Below, one piece after another: positions 24,615 to 36,200 of a stretch of 64,000 nt of DNA. How positions within the stretch are numbered: position 1 is the stretch's first letter; the number at the start of each line of letters is the position of its first letter. Origin of the DNA: Hymenoscyphus infarciens (Eukaryota > Ascomycota > Leotiomycetes > Helotiales > Helotiaceae); NCBI GenBank assembly GCA_001414345.1, contig LLCB01000061.1, positions 156,697-220,696 on the forward strand, written 5' to 3'. The notes beneath the pieces are model-generated. The model did no database searches. It was not told the origin of the DNA and saw only the letters and a list, made by a program, of their open reading frames with translations. The position numbers were made by a program, and so were the translations under genes.

Positions 24615-25896
24615 ATCACCTCAGTTATGGGCACCGGCAGACTTCAGTTTTTGAAGTATATTCCGGTATATTTTCAAAATCTAAATAGGAAACACTACGT
24701 AAGATCAGCAAAGAATGAAGCGCCAGAATACTGCTGATTCGAAAGGTGCGTTGAGGGGATAAGAGTGGGAACCTGTTGGTGGCGTGGATTTGGGATTGTT
24801 TTTTGAAGGTACCTGAGCAGATAATATAGCCTGTCTATTTCTTGAAACAGGCCTGTCTCGTGAGATTGTCAAGACGTACTAGAGCAATAATACCCCCCTT
24901 AAACTAACACCTTTACCTTTTTCGTTGGATATGATTTCATGTGTTAGAATTCTTAACACTTCTGTTCTGATGTCGAACAAACATACCAAAGCTGGGAATC
25001 TTTAGCAAGTTACATTTATAACTAGCTATATTCTACAGAGATTATGTTGAGATTAAGGAACATACTCAATACCCCCTTTTCCTCGCTTAGAGAAAAAGGT
25101 GGAATGGACAACAAGGTAGGCGGTGAATCTGTCTAGCTTCAACAGGTCAGCAAAAGCTTCCAGCCAGAATTACAATGAATCGACATCTAAACTGAGCCTT
25201 GAATGTGGATTGCAGTCTAAAAGCGGGAAGAAAGTTCAATTGAGTCGCAAATACACTTCGTACTAAGTAGACAACGGGATGGATGATGTCAAATACTCGG
25301 AATCAGGGCAGAACTAAATCATTAAAATAACGCGCAAAGTCCCCGCCTGTCTTTTGAAATTATAGCGCTTGCTAACCCCTTGAAAATACGCGATTTTCAA
25401 GTCCAGGATGACGCAGAACTCTAGGCAGGCGAAAGGAGCCTACACTCGACAAGTGCCAAGGTCCGAAATAGATGGGGCTCTTAATAGACTTCTTGAACAT
25501 GAACAAGTTACCGAACCCACTTGAGCCCAACCTCATCCTTTTGTTGCTCCACAAGTGTGACTCGACGCGTCTATTGAGGCAATGTTGTCGTGTTGAGAAC
25601 CAATGAATTTCTCGCGCTGTGGCAATTCGCGGATGGCCCCTGAAACCCGGGTTGCCGTAGTGGTCACCTAGCTATTTTGGGATGCAGAGTAAACAAACCA
25701 TCGAGCTATCTATGTTTACACTACTTTTGTCGCTTCAACGACCGCGTTCTAACCTTTACAGCTTATTTTCTTGATGCTTCATCAATTGCATCGAGTATTC
25801 TGGAGTTTTTTGATTTGTTTTCCTTCCAAACTGCAAAGTTGCAATTTCCTCATTTTCCAACCTTGTTGATATTTCCCCACCAAAGCCGCGTCCGAA
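24615..25896. other. Intergenic
   Basis: About 1.3 kb between two plus-strand genes. No gene, tRNA or repeat recognised. The final 150 bp are pyrimidine-rich and probably the leader of the coiled-coil gene. Confidence 0.5.
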
Positions 25897-28233
25897 ATGG
25901 CCGACCTCGAGCACCTACCCATCCTCACCTCGGAGGATGAACAACCCATAGCACTTCGCAGAAAACGACGCAGTAGCGCTGGCACTTCTTCGAATGGAAG
26001 TTCTCCATTGAGGGCTAATTTTCGAACATCGGCGATTTCTCGACAACAATATGGCATATCAACCCCGCCATCGACGCCTAAAAGAACGAAGAAACGAGTT
26101 CGATTTTCCGACCCAGGACCACCAATTCCCTCCCCAATCAATTCAAAATCCTCGGGTCTTACCCCTTTTATTCGAAGAACCTCCCTACTCTCCACTCCCA
26201 CCTCCAAACGGAGACACTCGACTCCTGCCAAATTGTTGCAGTCCAACCGGGCCCAATATGACGCGCCGATATCCGGGGAAATACAATTCGCGCCATTGCG
26301 GCAGGTACTTGATGGAAGGGTCACAAGGAGACTGAGACGGAATAGGCTCAGTGAGTCGACCAACCTAATTGAATGGGACAAGAGACACGAAGCCAAAGGG
26401 CGGAAATTGGAGGTGGAAAGGTTGAGGGAGGAGCTGGCAGCTAAAGACCTGGAAGTCCAAAGCATGCGTGATGAACAGGACATTGTAAGCCAAATTGAAG
26501 GGGAATCCGGACTCTCATTGAACACGAGTTCAAGTCAATCCACCAAGATTCAGGAGCTTGAGAGGGTTATTGTACAATTGAGAGCCGAGCTACAGAGCAA
26601 GGAGGATGATGATGCAACAATCGATGATCCCAATTGGACAATGGCGGCAAAGGATCCTTTCGATTTCGAGGACGATGACGATAATATGATTACAAACTAC
26701 GATCTGGAATTCACATATAATGATGAGATGGTAACGACACCGACACGCCTAAATACTTCTTTCCCATCCCCGCCATCCACGGTTCGAAATACGCCCAGCA
26801 GATCAGCATCAATGAGTGCTGGTATCCAAACTAGCCTGCCCATTGTCGACCCCGAAAAGGACCAACTCAAGCAACAACTTGAGACGCTCCAATCAGAAGT
26901 TTCAAAACTTACCTCAACCATCGAATTCAACCAAGATCATCATTCCCGCCTGGAGCAGAAGCTTTCTGAATATTTGCCGGCCACGGAATCCCACGACGAT
27001 ACATCACTAGATTCTGCTCTTGATGGTGTTCTCACCCAACTTGCACTATCTCAATCCCAAGCCATCGAAAACAAGAATGCATTCTCAGCTCTGGGCGAAG
27101 AAGTTAATAATCTTGGCTTTCCATCTTCCGGACCGGAGGAAACATTGGAGATCATCGCAAGGCAATTTCGACAAGCACGCCTAGACCTTGAGTATCTTAC
27201 CCCTGGTGAGATTCCCGAAGGCTTCGAAAACCACAAATTACTCGACATGCTTGTTTCTCGAATCAAAGTTCTGGTTAAGAAATCTAAAAGGAACGATGAA
27301 ACAATTGATGAGTATCACGAGCAAGAAGTCTCTCTGAGGCAGCAACTCAGCACCCGGATCGATATTGGAGAGAGCTTGAATAAAGAATTGTATCTCGCCA
27401 ACAGTGAGATCAACAACTTGAAAGATGAATTAGAGCAAGCAGATACTAGCAACGAAAGACTTCAATCGGCGCTTGAAGGTTACCGACAGGAGGTCGCAGG
27501 TTTGGAGAAGTTGATTGAAAAGGTAGAAGCAGATGGTTATGGAAAGGAACAAAGATTAGAAGCCGAAGTTGCTGAATTGCAGGAGCAATTCCAAACTGAG
27601 GTGTTGAGGCATGACACTACTCGAGCAATGGACGAGGGGAAAGATATGATAAGAAAGGAACTTGAACGTCGACTTATGTCCGTCATGGAAGCTCACTCAC
27701 AAGTGCAGGCCCAGATCACAGCTCTCGAGATGTCAAATGCGGAAAAGGATCAATCTATCGAACAACTGGAGTCTTCTGCCTCAGACCGGGAGAGATCGCA
27801 TGACCAAGCTCTTGCTCTTCGCGATGCTCGTGTCGCTGAACTTCGACAAGAAGTACAACGTATCAATTCTTCTCTTGAAAACGCCCACTCCACGATCGTC
27901 TCCCTCCGCAGATCGAACTCGGAACTTGCAGCACAAGTGGAAGGAGAAAAGAAGAGAGGCACACTTTTTATGCAAGCACTCCATGAGAAGATAGCCGGTG
28001 CTATTGAGATGAGCACAGGATATCTTAATGAAAACATCTCAGTTCAGGGACCTTCAAGTAACCCTATCGCTGCCGAGGCCGATGATTCGACTTCTGGTCA
28101 CAAGGTCATTCGTCCAGGCCAGTTCTTTGATGGTGCTCTGGCAAGAAAGGGTGGCAAGAAGAGAAGACGGTACGACAGCGGACTCGGATTTTTGGAAGAG
28201 GGCGATGAGACGGAAGTTGATATGGAGATCTAG
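25897..28233 (+). CDS. Long coiled-coil protein with PP1-docking motif
   Basis: Single exon, 778 aa; ATG at 25897 in a good context (CCGAAATGG). The N-terminal 150 residues are basic, Ser/Thr/Pro-rich and probably disordered, with repeated TP/SP sites and KKRVRFSD (65-72), a strong match to the RVxF docking motif for protein phosphatase 1. Residues about 165-235, 320-350 and most of 430-690 are heptad-rich coiled coil. An acidic linker lies near 245-270. The C-terminal tail is basic (GGKKRRR) and may be a nuclear signal. The layout resembles chromosome-, spindle- or polarity-scaffold proteins, and homologues are often loosely called chromosome-segregation ATPase-like, but no ATPase motif is present. 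Function is unassigned. Confidence 0.8.
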   Translation: MADLEHLPILTSEDEQPIALRRKRRSSAGTSSNGSSPLRANFRTSAISRQQYGISTPPSTPKRTKKRVRFSDPGPPIPSPINSKSSGLTPFIRRTSLLSTPTSKRRHSTPAKLLQSNRAQYDAPISGEIQFAPLRQVLDGRVTRRLRRNRLSESTNLIEWDKRHEAKGRKLEVERLREELAAKDLEVQSMRDEQDIVSQIEGESGLSLNTSSSQSTKIQELERVIVQLRAELQSKEDDDATIDDPNWTMAAKDPFDFEDDDDNMITNYDLEFTYNDEMVTTPTRLNTSFPSPPSTVRNTPSRSASMSAGIQTSLPIVDPEKDQLKQQLETLQSEVSKLTSTIEFNQDHHSRLEQKLSEYLPATESHDDTSLDSALDGVLTQLALSQSQAIENKNAFSALGEEVNNLGFPSSGPEETLEIIARQFRQARLDLEYLTPGEIPEGFENHKLLDMLVSRIKVLVKKSKRNDETIDEYHEQEVSLRQQLSTRIDIGESLNKELYLANSEINNLKDELEQADTSNERLQSALEGYRQEVAGLEKLIEKVEADGYGKEQRLEAEVAELQEQFQTEVLRHDTTRAMDEGKDMIRKELERRLMSVMEAHSQVQAQITALEMSNAEKDQSIEQLESSASDRERSHDQALALRDARVAELRQEVQRINSSLENAHSTIVSLRRSNSELAAQVEGEKKRGTLFMQALHEKIAGAIEMSTGYLNENISVQGPSSNPIAAEADDSTSGHKVIRPGQFFDGALARKGGKKRRRYDSGLGFLEEGDETEVDMEI

Positions 28234-29768
28234 GGGCGGGACGTTCTTGATGGGATGAGAAATCTCATGTACAGCATATACTGTCTCTTTCTTTTGTCAC
28301 ATCACTCTCTCGAAAATGTCTGTCGGATTTAGGTGTTTGGTGTTGTTGTCTTGCCATTACTGCCATTACTGCCATTATTATCATCAGAAGACAAAATCAA
28401 ATTATTTCTACTATTTCTGTGAATCTTGTTTGGTCCAAGTTGGACCGCCCATAGACCGAAATGTGGGCTGTAGATAGGAATGTTGCCTGTTTGCAATTTG
28501 CAGGTAACCTGCGAATAGCAACAAAACTTGATTTTTCCAGCTATTTGTACGTAACCCACAATTAGCGAGTTTTTCTCGTGAAGGCGAAAGATGGGTAACC
28601 TGCCAACCGCCTCTTGTTTTAGAATAACTTATGATATATAAGCTAAAAATCGGTATCAAAAATTACAAAGGTTTACGGTCGCCAAAGGAGCCCAGTGGAG
28701 TAGAAGCTACAGGGCAGTGCGCTATAATGGTGCGCGCTGTATTTTAGGGACGTTTATCCCAATTGCTCCAGAGTATCGATCCTTTACAGAGCGGTTGGAG
28801 AATCAGAAGCTTTCAGGGGACTTCAGAGGGCTACAGCGCACTAGTACCCGCGTGAGTTTTGTCGCTTGCTGTTCCCGGGTAACCCATGACTAGCAAAAGA
28901 GCTTTCCAACGTTATTAGCAAGGAGTTTTTAGGTCACTTGTTCATACCTGATGTTTGTATGTAACTTACAAATGAACTGTTACAAGGCCTAAGTTACGCT
29001 TCACTACAAAACTTTCAGAGACCCCCCTCATAGAAAATCTACAATCACAAAGGCACGTTGCGTTTTGCTCACTCCCTTGCATAATTTCTCTCAGGCCACG
29101 GCTCCAAGCACCACCAGTACCACCAGTACCACCAAAAAGCCAACATTCCTTCTCGATTGCCCGCGAAAGCGTGGAATCCTCGAATCCGCTTGGAAATCTA
29201 GAGACTTTGCGTGTCAAATTTGCTGCAACTCTCCAACAAGTGGAGCACTTCATCAATTTTGATGTCATCGGGGAATGCCCTCTTGACGTTTTAAAAGAGT
29301 TTGCATTAGACGATTGACAATTGCAGGAAGAAAAGATCTCCAGAAGAATAAGCCCACGGGTTCACCATGCTTCATGCACTCATTTTGAGCCGGCAAAGAT
29401 GCGCTTACAGTACTAGAGAATAAGATTCCGTACGATGCAGCTTTTTTGGACTTTTCATACTAGAACAGCTCAAACACGCTACTCGGCGTATAGAACTACA
29501 TCCTCTGTAGCGATTTTTTGAATATATAATATATATAAATTATATTTAAAATTAAGATATCTATCTATCTTTTGTATTCTTAGAATTTAAGTTTTAAGAA
29601 CTCTGTTCTTAATTTATATCTAGTTAAAGTTGGTTATAGTAGAATATTATGAAAGTTACAAAAACTAGAAAGGTAGGATAATATTATTACGTATTATATA
29701 AGAGACTTTGAGTTAAAACCTCGGTCTAGCAATTGGCCTAATTAGTAAAGATAATAGTAACTTTAATA
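28234..29768. other. Intergenic with short dispersed repeats
   Basis: 3' flank of the coiled-coil gene followed by about 1.2 kb with no supportable gene. Holds four short GTAAC-centred palindromic copies (28496-28977, listed separately) and a small CCATTA run near 28358. From about 29500 the sequence turns AT-rich. Confidence 0.5.
28496..28977 (+). repeat. Four copies of a GTAAC-centred short palindrome
   Basis: Copies at 28496-28521, 28543-28568, 28871-28898 and 28953-28977, all in one orientation, approximate form TTTGTAYGTAACCYACAA then TAGCRA. The first two agree at most positions; the third and fourth are looser. Each can fold on itself around the GTAAC core. Not coding; origin unknown. 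Confidence 0.5.
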
Positions 29769-29778
29769 GTCGACGAAT

Positions 29779-30302
29779 AGCGTTTTCATTCTCCTAGTCT
29801 ACTAAACACGCCTTCCTAAGCCAATTTAGTCATTCTTCTCCTAGCCTCACCTTTTGCCCTCGCCCTCCTCCTCCTAGCTAATTAAATCGCTCGATTCTCC
29901 TTTTCTATCCTAGCTTAAAGAGTGTTTAAAGCCTTCCTAGGCCTAGTAGGTAGGTAGGCTAGGTAATATGTTTATCCTATTATCTATAAGTCGATAAATT
30001 AAGAGGTAGTCGATTACTAGCTATAGATTGTAATAAAATTATACGTAATCTCTCTCTCTACCTAGAACCTCCGACGGAGATAAGCCTTTGTATCGATCCT
30101 AGCCTAGCCTACGTTCTCCTTCCTCAGCTATCTAACCTTTTTACTTCTCCTGCCTTATCCTCTCCTCCCTCTCGAGCCTCGCCTAGCCTCGCCTCTCCTA
30201 CTAAATCTAGCTGCTAGCCTTCCTTTGCCTAGCCTAGGAGGGGTGGTTAGCCTAGATTAGCTAATACTTAGGCTGAGGAGAGGCTGGGAGAATGAAAACG
30301 CT
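29779..30302. mobile_element. Mutator-like non-autonomous element with 10-bp target duplication
   Basis: A 524-bp element bounded by inverted repeats: AGCGTTTTCATTCTCCTAG at the left (from 29779) and its complement, with C/T changes, at the right (30281-30302). It is flanked by the direct repeat GTCGACGAAT (29769-29778 and 30303-30312). A 9-11 bp duplication is typical of Mutator-like elements. The interior has no ORF and is strikingly poor in CA and TG while keeping many CCTAG strings, as expected after RIP. Confidence 0.8.
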
Positions 30303-30312
30303 GTCGACGAAT

Positions 30313-31306
30313 AAAACCAACGATTGCGAGAATGTCCTCCCCAAAGCACTATCAGATTCTCCTGGATGGACTATACCCCTTTCTTCAATTTCTCCTTATT
30401 CTCCTTATGCCTGAGATCTTCGGTATCACCATTTTCGTGATGAGTCTTGTGGCTTAGGCTATGACTTCAATCATCGCTTTGGTCGACCACTCTCAAGAAG
30501 CTTTCGTCCAAAATCCAACTAACACCATGTAATAATACATTTTCTATGGTTGTTCAGAAGCTAAACTGACTGTTAGCGAAACTGAGCTTTACTTGGCAAG
30601 ATCCTATACGATTACATTGTAGGTAAGTCTCTGCCCCGGTTACTTCAAGCATCGTGTTCTACAGGTTGTCGTATTTTCATTGCCTGCCTTCCAAACTTTG
30701 GTACATAAATTTTGGTGGAATATGTCGGTCGTATAGTTTACTTCATCTACTAGCCTTGAGGATGTATGCACTCAGCTACAGTTTCGCTACACCACTACGA
30801 CTTTCTGTGGCAGCTATAGTCTTTGTATACTGTCGTCGTCGCTCTGTGTCTTTTGGGTAGCGAAAGCATGAGGTAGAGATTGGAAAGTTGCGGGGTATGG
30901 GGAGATTTCTAGGTCATTCTGATAAGTGCCTATCGAAGATAGATTCTAGGCATATTAAACAATGAAGTTTTGACGTGACCTCGTATGCTTTACTTACCAA
31001 TTACGGAATTGACCAATTACGGTACTACTTTATAATATATTTAGTGGTGAGTCTAGTAAGTCAAGCTATTGAACTATATTGTTCAAGAGTATCTATGGTG
31101 CTTCTACCTTGGGCCTTTCAATGAAACTTAAGAACTCATCCCATCCTAAACTCACTCCATGAGCTCACAAATCAAACGAAGTAAAATCAGCAACCTCCTC
31201 TAAATAGAACGTTAGCAAGAAGCCAACCAGCAAAAGCAAGAACAAACAATCGCGACCCCTCACCCCATACCACTAAAAATACTGCCCTCCATCAGAAAAG
31301 GAAATT
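30313..31306. other. Intergenic, possible tiny hydrophobic ORF
   Basis: Only a 41-codon frame at 30332-30457 (MSSPKHYQILLDGLYP, then a hydrophobic stretch) is worth noting, and it may be chance. No gene is called. Confidence 0.4.
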
Positions 31307-31788
31307 TCAAAACTCACGTTTCGCCCCCTCAACAGCAGGAACCCAAGGAACCCTACTCCGAGTAAAAATCTCAATCTGCGGGACATATGTCATAGCAGCA
31401 TCGACGCCATCCATACAACCAGCCTTAATCACCATCGTACCCGGGTATCCATCTGAGGTTCGATAGAGAAGGGAGCCGCAGGTACTGCAGCTATGATTGG
31501 TAATGTTATTTCCGCTTCCGGCTTTCTTGGTGTACGTGGAGAGGGTTCCGGAGAGCACTTTTAGGTCGGTTGAGGACCAGAGGACTGGGGTGGAGGTTGT
31601 TAGATAGGGGTTGGTATGGGTACGGGGGAGAGGGAGTAAGGGGCCGAGAAGGGGAAGGACTTACTGTTGAGGGCAAAAGCTGCACCGGTAAGTTTGCGCT
31701 CGTCCATGCAGTGGCAGCGGAAATTGAGGATGGGTTCTCCCGGGTAGGAGACTCGGTTTTGACCGCAGAGGCAAGATGATTCTGGCAT
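31307..31788 (-). CDS. GFA/CENP-V family protein, one zinc Cys missing
   Basis: Two exons, 31788-31665 and 31584-31307, with an 80-nt GT-AG intron (donor GTAAGT, branch CTAAC); 133 aa, the usual length for glutathione-dependent formaldehyde-activating-enzyme-like (Mss4-fold) proteins. Visible: CLCG near the N-terminus, RCHCMDERKLTG, the KVLSG...YTKKAGSGN strand, and CSTCGS. The normal family site is CHCxxC; here the third Cys is Glu (CHCMDE), so one zinc ligand is absent. Family members bind zinc; most are of unknown function and only a few activate formaldehyde adducts. The start was chosen at MPESS, which places CLCG where expected; the upstream in-frame extension looks untranslated. Confidence 0.85.
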
Positions 31789-33249
31789 TTTGAGGGTGGT
31801 GCGGAGAGTGGTGGTACTTTTGGAAATTAGGGACGCTTGGAGATGGAATGATGTTCGTCCGTGATGAGTGTGAGATGTGAGTTTTGGGAGGGAGTCTGCC
31901 TGGGATTTATATCCTTTTCGACTCCACCAAATCTCTATCTCCATTCAAACTCCGCTCAAACTCTCCTTCGTGTCTTACTAAAAGCATATTTCAAACCCCG
32001 AAGCAATACCGGGCTTCTTTAAAACTTCAAAGTACAGGTTTTCATAATCATCCCCAGCAAGACTCCTCTCGTAAGGCAGACGGATAGTAATATTTGATCA
32101 GGTACAGGAAAGAAAGCCAATAAACATGCTTGAAATAGCTTGTCCTCCTGCATTTTAGCAGCAACTAATCATTGTGCCTGAGCAGGGTTCTTGAAATTTC
32201 CTAAAAGGGCTGGTGCCATAGCCAATGAAATATAGTGAGGGAGTGAAGCCGGGAGGTAGTGATTACTGATCATAAGAATCTCGAAGGTTTGAAGAACAAA
32301 GAGAAAGAGAAGGCGTCATGAGGACTGAATGGCTGCCAGATAGGCTACCACTTGGTTGAAGATTTGCAATCTTGCCTGATATTGTGGTCGGCTTGTCATC
32401 CCTGAGAGCAATAAGCGACGTTACAACCCCCGAAAGACTAGTCCGAGTAGACCTATACAAGTAGTAGTGCGCGCTGTGGCTTCATGAGACCTGTCATGGT
32501 AATCAGTGACCTCGGTGTTACAAATCAATCAAGGAATGATGAAGACTGATGTGGGAAGTTGTTGGCTCCGTGGGCTGCGAAGTGGTCGAACCGGGTCGCT
32601 CCTTCTTCCATGACCTGAGAACTCCATCGCACCTTCCTCACCAAAAGAACAACATGCACCCACCTCGGCTCGTCAAATATATATATATATATATATATAA
32701 ACTGGAAGTCCCTGAAGGTTCCTTCAGGGTAGGTAGCCAGTTACCATCTTCTTAGGTTTTCCCGCGCGACTCGCGAGACTCGCTTTCACTGGAACTCCTC
32801 TTGGGGAATTAACGCTGTGACGCAAAGTCAGAGATTCTGCGATTGAGGACTCGGGAGCATCTCATGAGATAACACACGGGAGGCCCGAAGAAGTAGATAA
32901 TTTGCGCATAGTTTTACGTTGAAGTAGAATAGGTATATATGTCCTCAAGTGAACAGAAAGGTGGCGCTGAAAGGAGGGGCTGGTGCACGGACAGTTTTTA
33001 TTTCAGCCTTTCAGCCTTGCAGCCTTGCAGCCTTGCGACGCGTCGGTGAAGGAAAGCGCGAACTGAGATGGAAATATCAAGACCAACAAGTCAAGTCCAG
33101 GAGAAAGTGTCAGGGGAGAGAATGTCGCCAGTACAGCAGATTCCAATCTTCGAAGAACCCAAATAAATCATCATCCCAACCCACGAACACGAACATGATC
33201 CGTCCATGAAGAACCCCCTACACGCCATACCCGGGCACATCAAAAAGCA
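31789..33249. other. Divergent intergenic region
   Basis: Between the GFA-like gene (-) and APC1 (+). No further gene. Contains a dinucleotide AT run (32677-32699) and a short tandem of AGCCTTGC near 33014-33037 within the probable APC1 promoter. Confidence 0.5.
32677..32699. repeat. (AT)n microsatellite
   Basis: An uninterrupted AT dinucleotide run of about 23 bp in the APC1 upstream region. Confidence 0.9.
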
Positions 33250-36200
33250 ATGGCCTCGGTCTTTTCCCTAGGCCTTGATCAGCCAACTGGACTTCAATAT
33301 GCCATTCAAGAGCACCTCCTTCCCAGCGACCCCGAAAGCACCGATTACAAATGGCATAATTATTCGAACGGCAATCCCGATGCGACACATGACGAAGACG
33401 AGCTACTCGTAACCCCACGATGTGTGATTTGGTCGAGAGGGGGAGTCTTCCGAAAAGGCTACAAATTCGACCTCGAAAAGGAACCTGTCAGGCAGGCCTT
33501 GTTGACCTCGTTCCCAAGCTTCGGACCCCTGGACAAGAATGGCACAAAGGACTTGGAGAAGAAGAAGGGAGATGCGAAAAGAGAGGCAGCTATTGTAGTA
33601 TTTCTGTCAACCCAGGCGCATGTCTATTTTCTCTCGGGAACCAGCCATGTCATACATCTGCCATTCGAAGTGGAGTGTGCGATTGCGGCCCCGAGTGGCA
33701 TAATAATACAACGGAAACTGCGAGTCGATAATCTTGCTGCGGCTTCATTGAAATTTCCAAAAGTTCCACCAAACTCCTTCATCTCTTCACAGCCGGTACC
33801 ATGGTCTGCATCCAGTTCACAGCAGTCTACCTTTTCCATTGCGGACCTTGGTGGTCCAAAACAAATCTCCCTCCAACTTAATGCCACATTAAAAGACTTA
33901 TGGGAACCTCCGGTATTAAGAAGTGATGCGAATTGGCCTCGATTGTTTTCTCTTACGGACCCTCTCTCGGAACTAGGTCTGGTGGTAGCTCAACCTTCAA
34001 AATCAGACATGAAGGGACACCGACGGGGGCCAATGAAAATATCAGCACTGGATAGTGCTGAGGAGATACTGCATATCTCTCGCCGAGGAGAATTTGACAA
34101 GTGCAGCGAGCAGTCTCTCGTTTTGGCCTTGACGCTGAACCGGGAAACTAGCATGTACACGGTTTGGAAGATGGCATATATCGGAGAAGAGAGCTTGAGC
34201 GAAAAGCAGCGAGTGGCCAGTGATCCCAGCAGACGCAGAAGTTCATTCATGCCAGGTACTGCAACAGGTGCCACCACCCCCGTGATGAGTAGCCAGGCTA
34301 CTTTCCGTAGAGAGAGCTTCGGAAATACCCAACCGGTAGTGAAGAATGGCAAGAAGCAGGATGGAACCAAGGACAAAGTGGTAGATTTTGTGGCAACACT
34401 CGATCCGGACTTTGAAGGCGGAACCATTCCAAGGAGAAAGTCTCGTAGAGTTAGCTCAATGCTCGCCCGAGCGGATCTTTCTGCAAACCATGAGCGATCT
34501 GCATTTACCGAGAAATCTGCCCAACATGGCGGAGGCCGACGTGGTGAGTCTTTAGGAAGTCAACATGGAAGAAGTAGCATTGGCTATGCTGGAGTAACCG
34601 GGCCAAGCTTCTCTCAACCTCCTCAATTCAACCAGAGTCTAAATAGCTTCTTAGAGGCACCAGTAGATGATCTGCTAGACGAGCTTCGAGCTGGAGGGGA
34701 CTTTGAAGGCTTTCATAACATGGGCTTAGACGATGAAGAATTTGATGCCCTCCGTCAAGAAGTCGTTTTAACCAAGGTTTGCTCAGTTCCCGTTGAACAT
34801 AATAATGTTCGATACTCCAGTCAACACTTGCCAGCCACGAGCCAGTGCAAAGTTTTTACCCTCACTGCTCCCATGTCTGCTACGGATGATCAACAAGGAA
34901 ACGCCATTGTGATATGTGTTCTGGACCCAGATGAGAAGAAACTTTTAGTCTTGACTCTATATAGGAAGATTCATTCCAGCGTCAGTCATGATAACCCGAT
35001 CCGAGGGAGAAAGGAGAAGGACATCAGCGTTTTGTCACTGGCCCCAGTAGTGAGGGCGGATGATGTTATCGACGCTTGCAGAATTGATGATGGCCATGTT
35101 TCTCGGATCCTGGTCTTGACGAAGACCCCTGATGGCTACGGAGAAATCAGTTTACAAGCACCATGGAGTATTTTGATGAAAATCCCACTTCCAGCCAAGT
35201 TTGCTATTAGCAATACCCGAAGTCTAGGTCACAATGCCACACCACGAGCTAGGCGCGAAGGTGGGTTCAAACGGGTTCTCAGTCAAGGGCCTCGTGCTCT
35301 ACGTGGGATACGAAATGCGAAACCTCGTGGTATTGTGGATTTGCTTGATGACGAGGGCAGGATGCATCAACTTCAGATTCTTCTTGAGCCCCGAAATCCT
35401 CATGTCTGCAAGATACTCGAAGTGTGCAGAGCTGTCATTCCAGGGCCAAATGGTGGAGAAGGAGTACTCGTTGGATGGTGGACGGCGATGCAATGGCTTC
35501 GCCTCGAGTCAATTGAAACCGTGGATGCCGAGTGGACAGCTCTCGTTATTACAATATTTTCTCTCTTCTTAGGTCTGAGTAATGAGGCCAAAACGAGGCG
35601 ACGTAGGACGAATCCCAAGAAGAAGTCGCAGGGTCACATGCGATCCAGTAGTGGTGCTCAAACGGACTCTGCAAGCTGGGAGGCTATGCTCTCACAGGAA
35701 ACCGCAAATGGCAACCCATTACCATCTTGGGCGAACAATCCTGCCTGGAGTTGGCTTGCGGAGCCAGAAGATGACCGCTCGGGCTCAGAGATTTTTGAGC
35801 CAATACTTGCGCCAAACACGGACGATGGAAGTCAATTTCTTCAAAGGCATTTGAAGTTGGCGCGTGAATTTGTAAGCTCTTCATTTGGCGAGACTACAGT
35901 CCGCGGCACATTACCCACCACTGGAGAGAGAGATTTAAAGACACGCAAGGCGGCTCTTGTAGATATAGTTGTTGGGCTCCACCTCTTGCGGGAGGAGCAA
36001 AAACTTGACATCATGACGGCGGATGCCTTTAGCACAGGGACAGCTACATTGACGCCCGTTCTGGCACAGATCATTAGGTGGCTAAAATGGCCAAATTGGA
36101 TGGCACGGTACGAAGTTGAAGAAGCCCAATTGTTAGATATGATCTATGATACTGGTAAGGCATCTCAATTCAGTCAGTTGAATAGTACTAACTTGTATGA

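Noticed and set aside
25782..26525. 247-codon minus-strand ORF
   Set aside because: Antisense shadow of the coiled-coil gene, Ser/Leu-rich, no motif.
30332..30457. 41-codon hydrophobic ORF
   Set aside because: Too short, no supporting context.
31280..31314. Third exon for the GFA-like gene via donor GTGAGT
   Set aside because: The only nearby acceptors would give an intron of about 31-35 nt, too short for this genome.
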